From contig JALVVO010000184.1 in NCBI GenBank assembly GCA_027023345.1, positions 1 to 8,951 on the forward strand: 8,951 nt of DNA, in the 5' to 3' direction. The translations under genes and the position numbers were made by a program. A model generated the notes under the pieces. It was not told the DNA's origin, did no database searches, and saw only the letters and a program-made list of their open reading frames with translations. Below are positions 1-5,272 of the stretch, piece by piece. The DNA is from Thermaceae bacterium. GTDB lineage: Bacteria > Deinococcota > Deinococci > Deinococcales > Marinithermaceae. How positions within the stretch are numbered: position 1 is the stretch's first letter; every line of letters begins with the position of its first letter.

Positions 1-1
1 G

Positions 2-244
2 TACGTCCTCGTCCTGCTCGATACCACCTTCAAGGGCGAGGCCACGATGACCGGCAAGCTCATCCGCCTCCCTCTCGAAGAAAGCCCCACGATCTTCACC
101 GGCGTGCTTCCCGAGACCAAGACCCCGAGCCGGTACCTCTTCTACGCCCTGGCGGGGCTTGCGGTCCCGGCGCTGATCGGCCTCGTCTTCGCCCTCTTGG
201 CCCGCAGCGAGCGACGCGGAGGGGAGCATGGATCCGGAGCTTAA
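2..244 (+). CDS. 3' end of an unrecognised membrane-anchored protein (5' truncated)
   Basis: The reading frame is open from the first bases of the window and stops at TAA 242-244, so the start lies upstream. About 80 residues are visible. They contain a soluble stretch (..TTFKGEATMTGKLIRLPLEE..), then one strongly hydrophobic segment (FYALAGLAVPALIGLVFALL), then a short charged tail (ARSERRGGEHGSGA). The topology fits a C-terminal membrane anchor with a positively charged end on the cytoplasmic side. The gene overlaps queF by 17 bases, so the two are probably co-transcribed and translationally coupled. I do not recognise the family. An internal ATG at 47 could give a 65-residue protein, but the open frame upstream of it makes a longer truncated gene more likely. 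Confidence 0.6.
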   Translation, partial: YVLVLLDTTFKGEATMTGKLIRLPLEESPTIFTGVLPETKTPSRYLFYALAGLAVPALIGLVFALLARSERRGGEHGSGA

Positions 245-722
245 GGCGCTGGTCGAGCGGGAGCTCGAGCTCGCGCGAAAGCACACCGAGGACGCGCTCC
301 GCTACATGGCCCGGTTCGGCGTCCGCCCGGGCGGCGAGATCCGGCTCTTCTACCCCCCCGACGTCCGCCAAAAGACCATCGACCGCATCCCCTTCACCCG
401 CCCGGTGAAGGAGCGCGTCGTCTACCGCACCGAACCCGGCGAGTTCTCCGCCGTCTGCCCCTTCTCCGGCCTACCGGACTACGGGGTGCTCACCGTGGAG
501 TACGTGCCGGGCAGCTGGATCCTCGAGCTCAAGAGCTTCAAGTACTACCTGACCTCCTTTCGCCAGGTCGGCATCACCCAAGAGGAGGTCACCGCCCTGA
601 TCTTCGAGGACCTCCTCCGCCACCTCGAGGACCCCGATTACCTGGTAGTCGAGACCGTCTACAACGTGCGCGGGGGCATCCGCACCACCGTCCGGGTGGA
701 CAGCCGGGAGCAGGACACCTGA
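228..722 (+). CDS. queF: QueF, NADPH-dependent preQ0 reductase (7-cyano-7-deazaguanine reductase)
   Basis: QueF reduces the nitrile of preQ0 to the aminomethyl group of preQ1, a cytoplasmic step in queuosine synthesis for tRNA. The 164-residue length matches the short, unimodular Bacillus-type enzyme. Visible hallmarks are FSAVCPFSGLPDYG with the nucleophilic Cys77 and catalytic Asp84 (Cys55 and Asp62 in B. subtilis), the QueF signature ELKSFKYY at 100-107, and the C-terminal RGGI (148-151). An ungapped alignment to the remembered B. subtilis sequence puts Glu119 at the preQ0-binding Glu97 and Gln118 at His96; Gln here may be common in this branch. The ATG at 228 is preceded by the purine-rich Shine-Dalgarno GGAGGGGAG, which favours it over the internal Met27. 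The gene lies between an unknown membrane gene and mglB, with no other queuosine genes visible. Confidence 0.93.
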   Translation: MDPELKALVERELELARKHTEDALRYMARFGVRPGGEIRLFYPPDVRQKTIDRIPFTRPVKERVVYRTEPGEFSAVCPFSGLPDYGVLTVEYVPGSWILELKSFKYYLTSFRQVGITQEEVTALIFEDLLRHLEDPDYLVVETVYNVRGGIRTTVRVDSREQDT

Positions 723-747
723 CCCCCTGTGGTAAACTGGCCTTACC
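712..747 (+). promoter_or_regulatory. candidate near-leaderless promoter for mglB
   Basis: The 25 bases between queF and mglB contain TAAACT (733-738, four of six matches to TATAAT). A poor -35-like AGGACA lies at 712-717 inside the end of queF, with a short 15-base spacer. No Shine-Dalgarno sequence precedes the mglB ATG (GGCCTTACC is the spacer). Starting seven to ten bases after the -10 would place the transcript 5' end almost on the ATG. Leaderless transcripts of this type are known in Deinococcus-Thermus. Read-through from queF is the alternative. The call rests on weak matches. Confidence 0.35.
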
Positions 748-1250
748 ATGATCGAGCCCTCGATCGCCCTCTTCGGAGCGTCCTTCGAAGAGGCGAGCCA
801 GGTCCTGGAACAGCTCTTAGAGGAAACCGGTGCCCTCTACGCCCTGCTGGTGGACCGGAAGGGGTTCGTGTTGGCGCACCGTGAAGCCCTCTGGGCCCCG
901 CGCCCTCCCGCGCTCGACTCGCTCGCCACCCTGGTCGCCGGCAACGCCGCCGCCACCAAGGCCCTGGCCGAGCTCCTCGGCGAGCAACGCTTTTCCGAGA
1001 TCGTCCATCAAGGGGAAAAACAGGGCATCTACGTGGAGGAGGTCAACGACCTCGCCCTTCTGGTGATCATCTTCGATCAGAACGCGCCCGTCGGGCGGGT
1101 CAAGCTCTTTGGGAAGAAGGCCGCCGGACGGCTGGACCACATCACCGAGCGGGCCAAGGTCGAGTCCGCCGCGAGTCGGGCTCAGTTCGGCATTGACACC
1201 GAGTACCGGGAGTCCGCCGCTGCCCTGCTCGACGACCTCTTCGGGGAACC

Positions 1251-1254
<4 letters not shown>
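748..1254 (+). CDS. mglB: MglB, Roadblock/LC7-family partner and GAP of MglA
   Basis: MglB is a Roadblock/LC7-domain protein that dimerises, binds the small GTPase MglA and stimulates its GTP hydrolysis, helping to set cell polarity for pilus-driven or gliding motility. The 168 residues are close to the size of Thermus MglB. The central region shows the Roadblock pattern: GALYALLVDRKGFVLAHRE (an early beta hairpin), a long helix rich in Ala/Leu (LATLVAGNAAATKALAELLG), then YVEEVNDLALLVIIFDQNAPVGRVKLF as strands and a turn. The C-terminal tail is acidic and helical. It overlaps mglA by four bases (ATGA), the classic arrangement for this pair. The ATG has no Shine-Dalgarno sequence, consistent with leaderless initiation. 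Identification relies on the domain pattern plus the adjacent mglA. Confidence 0.9.
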
Positions 1255-1837
<583 letters not shown>

Positions 1838-1841
<4 letters not shown>

Positions 1842-2842
1842 CCCTCGATCCGGAAAGGCGCGCGCAGTCCGGCTTGGGCGATCTCCCGGGCCTCCTTCGG
1901 GGCCCAGGACAGGGCCAGCACCCCCCGATACGCCTTGAGCGCCCGCTCGCGCTCGCCGAGCAGGTCGCGGAGCTGCCCTAGCCGGGCCAGCAGGTATCCG
2001 GGCAGGTACTCGGGGTGATGGAAGTCGCCCTCGGCCACCTGCTCGAGCAGGGCGGCAGCGTCCTCCACCTGACCCGCCGCCAGGTAGACCTGGGCGGCCA
2101 GGTAGCCCGCCTCGGCACCCCCGATCTCCCTGAGCTGCTCGAGCAGACGCAGGAAGTCGTCGCCCTCCTCGAGCCGCCAGGCCCGATCCAACACCGCCCG
2201 CGCCTGCTCCTCCTCCGTGGGCTCGTGCGCTCCGGGCAGCTCGGCCTCCGGCAGGTGCTCGAGCAAGACGGGGAAGTCGAGCACGTCCACCCAGACCACA
2301 TACCGCCCCTCGGGGAGCGTGCGGATCCGATCGGCCACCGCCCGCATGCGCTGCTCGCGGAAGCCGGTCGCGGGCCCCTCGCCGAACCGCCGCGCCACCC
2401 ACTCGAGGTAGCGGCGAAGCGCGCCCAACGGCTCGTCCCCCCGCCAGCTCACGGGCGAAAGCGGAACCGCGAGCCGCTCGAAGAGCTCCCGCTGCGCCTC
2501 GGCCTCATCCTCGAGATAGCGCCGGCCCTTTTCCATCTGCTCGAGGTAGTCTCGGAACCGCTCGGCCTCCGCCCGGAGTTCCTCGGCGCGATCTCCGACG
2601 GCCTCGACCCGCAAGCCGGCACGCTCGGCCCAGGGGAGGAGGTGAAAGAGGCCGAGCTCCTCCGCCTCCCGCCAGGCGCCCTCGCGCAACCCCCGCTCGC
2701 TATAGGAGGCCAGCAAAACGGCGTCGGGCGCGTAGGCCCGGGTGAGCTCCACCAAGGTCACGGCGTTGTAGCGGGGATGGGAAAGGTGCAAGGGCCCGAG
2801 CGTGGGTAGCAGTAAGAGGTCCACGACCCCATCCTGCCCCAT
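1838..2842 (-). CDS. uncharacterised protein: possible TraB/ChaN-like N-terminal domain plus TPR-like repeats
   Basis: This is a 334-residue soluble protein of unknown function. No signal peptide or membrane helix is visible. The N-terminal half (about 7-195) has the layout VDLLLLPTLGPLHLSHPRY.., then PDAVLLAS.., then a highly charged helical region (85-125), then RMRAVADRI......YVVWVDVLDFPVLLEHL. This order recalls the TraB/GumN/ChaN and DUF5694-type superfamily, in which a strand ending in a GxxH-like motif is followed by an arginine helix and a terminal strand. The usual catalytic-looking histidines are poorly conserved, so the assignment is tentative. The C-terminal part (about 215-330) is alpha-helical with TPR-like alternation (YLAAQVYLAAGQVEDAAALLEQV, then ERALKAYRGVLAL). 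An in-frame TGA lies 24 bases before the ATG, so the start is either ATG 2842, which has no Shine-Dalgarno sequence, or GTG 2824. The latter is preceded by the purine-rich AGGATGGGG and may be the real start. Confidence 0.7.
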
Positions 2843-2867
2843 CCGGAGGCTCGCGAAAACCGGTCAA

Positions 2868-2894
2868 CCCCAAACGGGTACCCCCAAATGGGGG
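2868..2894. repeat. two tandem CCCCAAA dyads upstream of the minus-strand gene
   Basis: CCCCAAACGGG (2868-2878) and CCCCCAAATGGGGG (2881-2894) are similar short inverted repeats, with the CCCCAAA cores 14 bases apart. The second has perfect five-base arms around AAAT. A GGGTACCC palindrome (2876-2883) bridges the two. They lie 26-52 bases upstream of the minus-strand ATG. Their position suggests operator half-sites or an RNA hairpin in the 5' leader of that gene, but no regulator is identifiable. Confidence 0.4.
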
Positions 2895-2985
2895 ATTGAT
2901 TAAAATAGCGGCCAAGGGGTACGCTTTAAGATTCCACCGGGCATTTCCCCGGAATTCCCCATCCCCATCGCATCTTTCCGGTTCC

Positions 2986-3020
2986 AAACCACCACCGCAG
3001 GTCCTTGCGGTGGGGTTTTT
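2986..3020 (+). terminator. rho-independent terminator (plus strand)
   Basis: CCACCGCA (2992-2999) pairs perfectly with TGCGGTGG (3006-3013) around a six-base loop, followed by GG and five Ts (3016-3020). Flanking AAACC and GGTTT can extend the stem past one bulged A. It is oriented to stop plus-strand transcription, yet no plus-strand gene lies between it and the minus-strand gene to its left. It must therefore end an unannotated short RNA, act as an attenuator ahead of the peptide gene, or block antisense transcription through the region. Confidence 0.75.
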
Positions 3021-3088
3021 GCCGGCACCGGGCGGGGAAAGCGTGCTTCACGCCACTTTGCTACCGACTCCCGCACCTACTGCGCTTA

Positions 3089-3117
3089 TTGACTGCTTCC
3101 GCAAACCATACTAGCAT
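3089..3117 (+). promoter_or_regulatory. sigma-70-type promoter of the small peptide gene
   Basis: TTGACT (3089-3094, five of six matches to TTGACA) and TAGCAT (3112-3117, four of six) are separated by exactly 17 bases. The expected start of transcription is near 3124, giving a leader of about 50 bases before the ATG at 3175. It is the best-spaced promoter in the window and lies downstream of the terminator, so it makes the peptide gene an independent transcription unit. Confidence 0.65.
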
Positions 3118-3136
3118 AGCCTCAGGCAAAGGAAAA

Positions 3137-3149
3137 GGGGCAATGCCCC
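3137..3149 (+). promoter_or_regulatory. 5'-leader hairpin of the peptide gene
   Basis: GGGGC (3137-3141) and GCCCC (3145-3149) form a five-pair GC stem with an AAT loop inside the predicted leader. It is followed by a purine-rich tract (about 3158-3174) that contains the Shine-Dalgarno sequence. There is no U-tract, so it is not a terminator. It could stabilise the transcript or be part of a larger leader fold. I could not match the leader to a known riboswitch class. Confidence 0.4.
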
Positions 3150-3174
3150 AAGGCCTAAGGGAGAGAGAGGGGGA

Positions 3175-3273
3175 ATGAAGATGAAGAAGGCTTTCGCGAA
3201 ACTGTTCGGTCTGCTGATGAGCTTGGTGGCCCTTGCGATCGCGGCGGGTGCGAGCGCGAACTTCGAACCCTAA
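3175..3273 (+). CDS. 32-residue secreted micro-peptide precursor: signal peptide plus NFEP
   Basis: The frame reads MKMKKAFAKLFGLL, continues MSLVALAIAAGASA, and ends NFEP before TAA 3271-3273. It has every part of a Sec signal peptide: a Lys-rich N-region, a hydrophobic core (about residues 10-24) and a small-residue cleavage motif ASA. Cleavage after Ala28 would leave only NFEP; cleavage after AGA (Ala26) would leave SANFEP. Expression signals are good: a 17-spaced promoter at 3089-3117 and a strong GAGAGGGGG Shine-Dalgarno sequence just upstream. The second ATG (3181) is better spaced from it and may be the real start. There is no Cys or lipobox, so it is neither a lipoprotein nor a typical AgrD thiolactone precursor. 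Codons are GC-rich, unlike the AT-rich gene half that follows. The next gene, 95 bases downstream, encodes a multi-pass membrane HD-GYP protein. A peptide-signal role is inferred from size and context only; a remnant of a longer secreted protein is the main alternative. Confidence 0.6.
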   Translation: MKMKKAFAKLFGLLMSLVALAIAAGASANFEP

Positions 3274-3307
3274 TCCAACTTCAGACGCTACCGCACGCAG
3301 GCAAACT

Positions 3308-3354
3308 TTGACAAATTGGCCCACCCGGGCCAATTTAATCTTTGGCTATATAAT
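3308..3354 (+). promoter_or_regulatory. promoter region of the HD-GYP gene
   Basis: A consensus TATAAT lies at 3349-3354, 14 bases before the ATG at 3369, so the transcript would start about seven bases before the start codon. No -35 lies at the standard distance, where the dyad arm sits. A perfect TTGACA is found further upstream at 3308-3313, with a second -10-like TTTAAT at 3334-3339 (spacer 20). The HD-GYP ATG has no strong Shine-Dalgarno sequence, which fits a nearly leaderless transcript. The missing -35 may mean that an activator is needed. Confidence 0.5.
3313..3336. repeat. perfect inverted repeat between the peptide gene and the HD-GYP gene
   Basis: AAATTGGCCC (3313-3322) and GGGCCAATTT (3327-3336) are exact reverse complements around ACCC. 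The dyad lies 39 bases after the peptide stop codon. As RNA it could act as a symmetric terminator for the peptide transcript, although the run after it (AATCTTT) is a poor U-tract. As DNA it lies between TTGACA (3308-3313) and TTTAAT (3334-3339), a 20-base spacing resembling the long-spacer, dyad-containing promoters that MerR-family regulators control. Which role applies cannot be decided from the sequence. Confidence 0.7.
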
Positions 3355-3368
3355 GCGGCAACGGAATT

Positions 3369-4790
3369 ATGAGCCGGGAACATTCGGCCGCACCCAGCCT
3401 TAGCAGAATGTACATATACACAGCCATTCTGGCTTTAGTACTTGTTCCATTAGAATATTTCTTATACAAACTCGATCCCCGGCCGCTGAATTCGGCTCTC
3501 GACTTCGCATTCTGGGGGTTGCTGGCTGCCTGGGTCCTGAACACAAAAGTAAACCTACCGTTAAAGGCTAGCATTTCACAGCTTTTTATAGTACTTCTAG
3601 CCGCACTACTCGTATTCCCGCTCTGGGTTCCTCCCTTGATAGCTTTTATCTTTTACTTTAATCCTCGAATCATAAGAGATAGAACGTATCCCCTATACGC
3701 GGACTTCTTTAATCGTCTGCAGAATGCCAATGCAATCGCGCTTGGAGCTATTGTCTATCATTTCGTACACCAATTCTTTGGTCTTGTTTTCCGTAGCCAC
3801 CTCAGCTCTGAAAGCGAACTCATTACGTTGGTAGCCGTGCTTGCGGCAGGAGTTATATTTTTCTTCACGAATATCACGATGGTTTCATACATGGTGGCTT
3901 TATACACTGAAACACCTCTATCTCGTGTGTGGCAAACTAACTTCAGCTGGCTCAGCCTCAGCTACCTCGTGCTGACTCCGGTGGCCCTTCTCCTTGCCCG
4001 CCTGTACACCGCTGACCCTCCGGTACTCGGGGGCTGGGGAGGGTGGTCCGTACTCCTTTTCCTGGTCCCCCTCTACTACGCGCGGTTCCATTGGGACGAA
4101 TACGTCAAGCTCAAGGACGCCTTTGAGCAAACGGTGGAAACCCTCATGGCCACCATCGACGCGAAGGACCCCCACACCCGCCAGCATTCCGAGCGCGTGG
4201 CGGCGATCGCCTTGGACCTGGCGAAGGCCGCCGGGCTGGACGCGGTGGACCGGGAGAAGATCCGCCTCGGGGCCCGGGTCCACGACATCGGGAAAATTGC
4301 CATTCCCGACCAGATCCTTTTCAAGCCGGGCAAGCTGACCGAGGAGGAATACGACCGCATCAAGAAGCACACCGTCATCGGCGAGGCCCTGCTCAAGGGC
4401 GCCTCGCTCTTTCGCGAGATCCTGCCCATCGTCCGCCACCACCACGAGCGCTGGGACGGCAAGGGCTACCCGGACGGCCTACCCGGCGAGAAAACGCACC
4501 TGTGGGCTCGCATCGTCGCGCTGGCCGACGCCTACGAGGCCATGACCGCAGGCCGCCCCTACCGCGCGGCCAAGTCGCCGGAGGAGGCCCTCCAGGAGGT
4601 GCTCGACAACGCCGCCAAGCAGTTCGACCCTAAGCTGGTCGAGCTCTTTCACGAGCTCTGGCAGAAGGACCCCGTTTGGCGCGACCGGGAGGTGTTCCTA
4701 CGGAAATATTCGCAGCAGCCGTCGTGGTTGGAGTTGTCGCAACCCTCCTCCGAGGGGCAAGACTCCAAGACTTCGTCGAAGCCGAGCTGA
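3369..4790 (+). CDS. multi-pass membrane HD-GYP protein, predicted c-di-GMP phosphodiesterase
   Basis: HD-GYP proteins hydrolyse the second messenger cyclic di-GMP, lowering it and often favouring motility over biofilm. Residues 14-242 contain about seven or eight hydrophobic segments (near 14-33, 43-57, 68-97, 121-141, 150-178, 192-213 and 222-238) and form a membrane sensor domain of no family I can name with certainty. Residues 245-435 are the HD-GYP domain: RQHSERV (His273), HDIGK (305-309), His334, HHERWDGKGYPDG with GYP at 366-368, and ADAYEAM (Asp387). All metal-binding and signature residues are present, so it should be active in the cytoplasm. The final 40 or so residues are polar and Ser/Gln-rich, and are encoded where the gene overlaps the next by 115 bases. 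The membrane half is AT-rich with TTA, ATA and AGA codons, unlike the catalytic half. A secreted micro-peptide gene lies directly upstream and is a candidate ligand source. Confidence 0.92.
   Translation: MSREHSAAPSLSRMYIYTAILALVLVPLEYFLYKLDPRPLNSALDFAFWGLLAAWVLNTKVNLPLKASISQLFIVLLAALLVFPLWVPPLIAFIFYFNPRIIRDRTYPLYADFFNRLQNANAIALGAIVYHFVHQFFGLVFRSHLSSESELITLVAVLAAGVIFFFTNITMVSYMVALYTETPLSRVWQTNFSWLSLSYLVLTPVALLLARLYTADPPVLGGWGGWSVLLFLVPLYYARFHWDEYVKLKDAFEQTVETLMATIDAKDPHTRQHSERVAAIALDLAKAAGLDAVDREKIRLGARVHDIGKIAIPDQILFKPGKLTEEEYDRIKKHTVIGEALLKGASLFREILPIVRHHHERWDGKGYPDGLPGEKTHLWARIVALADAYEAMTAGRPYRAAKSPEEALQEVLDNAAKQFDPKLVELFHELWQKDPVWRDREVFLRKYSQQPSWLELSQPSSEGQDSKTSSKPS
4664..4669 (+). promoter_or_regulatory. 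ribosome binding site supporting the TTG start of the DUF5317-type gene
   Basis: GAAGGA (4664-4669) lies six bases before the TTG at 4676, inside the coding sequence of the HD-GYP gene. It supports initiation at this rare codon and therefore the long 115-base overlap, rather than initiation at a later GTG that would remove part of the first membrane helix. Confidence 0.5.
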
Positions 4791-5272
4791 GGGCAGGCTG
4801 GGTCTTCGTCGCCGCCGCCCTGCTGGAGGCGGCGACGAAGCGATTCGCGCTCGCCGGCCGGTTGCCTCCGGTCCCCTGGGGAAGCGGGCTCGAGCTCCTG
4901 GCCCTCGCCCTCATCGCCTACGGCCTCTTGAAAAACCTCCACCTGCGGGGGCTTTGGCTGGTCGCGATCGGCTTCGCCCTGAACTCGCTGGCCATCCTGA
5001 CCCACGGGGGCCAGATGCCGGTCACCGCCGAGGCCCTGCGCCGGGCGGGGATCGCCCGGGCGATCCCCATCCTCAAGGAGCGGGGGGACGGCCTCCACGT
5101 CCTCGTCGAACCCGGAGCCCCGCTCTGGTGGCTGGGCGACGTCCTTCCCCTGCGCCACCAGGTCATCAGCGTGGGCGACGTGCTGATCCTCCTGGGCGTC
5201 GCCCTCGCCGCCTACGAGGTCGGGCAGCAGGGGAAACGACGTAGGATGGGCGCGGTGACGCGCGATGGCTAA
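4676..5272 (+). CDS. DUF5317-type integral membrane protein
   Basis: This 198-residue protein of unknown function has about five hydrophobic segments (near 10-25, 41-54, 71-85, 91-108 and 167-182). The pattern matches DUF5317: an N-terminal helix followed by an Arg-containing turn (LLRGARLQDF), then NSLAILTHGGQMPV (103-116), where the family has a conserved N..GG.MPV motif, then WWLGDVLPL (151-159) and SVGDVLILLG (165-174). It starts with TTG within the end of the HD-GYP gene and ends eight bases inside hicd, so all three are probably on one transcript and translationally coupled. The motifs GGQMPV and LGDVLPL are the conserved core of the family, but no biochemical role is known to me. The basic C-terminal tail (GKRRRMG) is probably cytoplasmic. 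Confidence 0.75.
   Translation: MARPGGVPTEIFAAAVVVGVVATLLRGARLQDFVEAELRAGWVFVAAALLEAATKRFALAGRLPPVPWGSGLELLALALIAYGLLKNLHLRGLWLVAIGFALNSLAILTHGGQMPVTAEALRRAGIARAIPILKERGDGLHVLVEPGAPLWWLGDVLPLRHQVISVGDVLILLGVALAAYEVGQQGKRRRMGAVTRDG

Larger units (their letters stand above)
2843..3174. other. divergent intergenic region with repeats, terminator and promoter
   Basis: This 332-base gap separates the minus-strand unknown gene from the plus-strand peptide gene. It holds a CCCCAAA tandem repeat with dyads (2868-2894), a TAAAAT on the plus strand (2901-2906) that overlaps a TTTAAT on the minus strand, a CCGGG/CCCGG hairpin (2937-2952), an intrinsic terminator (2986-3020), a GCGTG/CACGC hairpin (3041-3053) and a promoter (3089-3117). 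Open frames crossing it start at poor codons and run through the terminator, so I see no further gene here. A short terminated RNA from about 2910 to 3020 is possible but its promoter lacks a convincing -35. Confidence 0.7.
3274..3975 (+). other. AT-rich block covering the sensor half of the HD-GYP gene
   Basis: Base composition changes sharply here. In codons 1-200 of the HD-GYP gene I count five TTA, five ATA and three AGA codons, and many codons ending in A or T. In the remainder of the same gene I found none of those three codons, and third positions are nearly all G or C as in neighbouring genes. The transition falls around 3950-3980. This indicates recent acquisition or replacement of the sensor-coding segment. 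The start of the block is less clear because the peptide gene before it is GC-rich. Confidence 0.6.

Noticed and set aside
578..584. QueF Gln118 in place of the His next to the substrate-binding Glu as a possible loss of function
   Set aside because: The nucleophile Cys77, Asp84 and Glu119 are intact, and Gln at this position seems to occur in other QueF lineages, so it is probably normal variation.
2015..2809. 264-codon plus-strand open frame opposite the minus-strand unknown gene
   Set aside because: It is a shadow of high GC3 coding on the other strand. Its translation is rich in Leu/Gly/Arg/His without motifs, whereas the minus-strand product has regular helix and strand patterning.
2896..3114. 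72-codon plus-strand open frame in the intergenic region
   Set aside because: It has no ATG-quality start or ribosome site, runs straight through a strong terminator and the peptide promoter, and its translation is low-complexity Pro/Ser without domain features.
3119..3165. Resemblance of the peptide-gene leader (GGCAAA, GGCCTAA elements) to a c-di-GMP GEMM riboswitch
   Set aside because: Only short words match. The required multi-stem architecture and conserved GNRA-type tetraloop/receptor are not seen, and the leader of about 50 bases is too short.
3175..3273. AgrD-like cyclic lactone autoinducer precursor
   Set aside because: There is no Cys or Ser in the position needed to form a ring with the C terminus, no acidic C-terminal recognition segment, and no AgrB-like protease in the window.
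3335..3574. 79-codon minus-strand open frame opposite the AT-rich sensor segment
   Set aside because: There is no ribosome site, no recognisable domain, and it is entirely antisense to a coherent multi-pass membrane protein.
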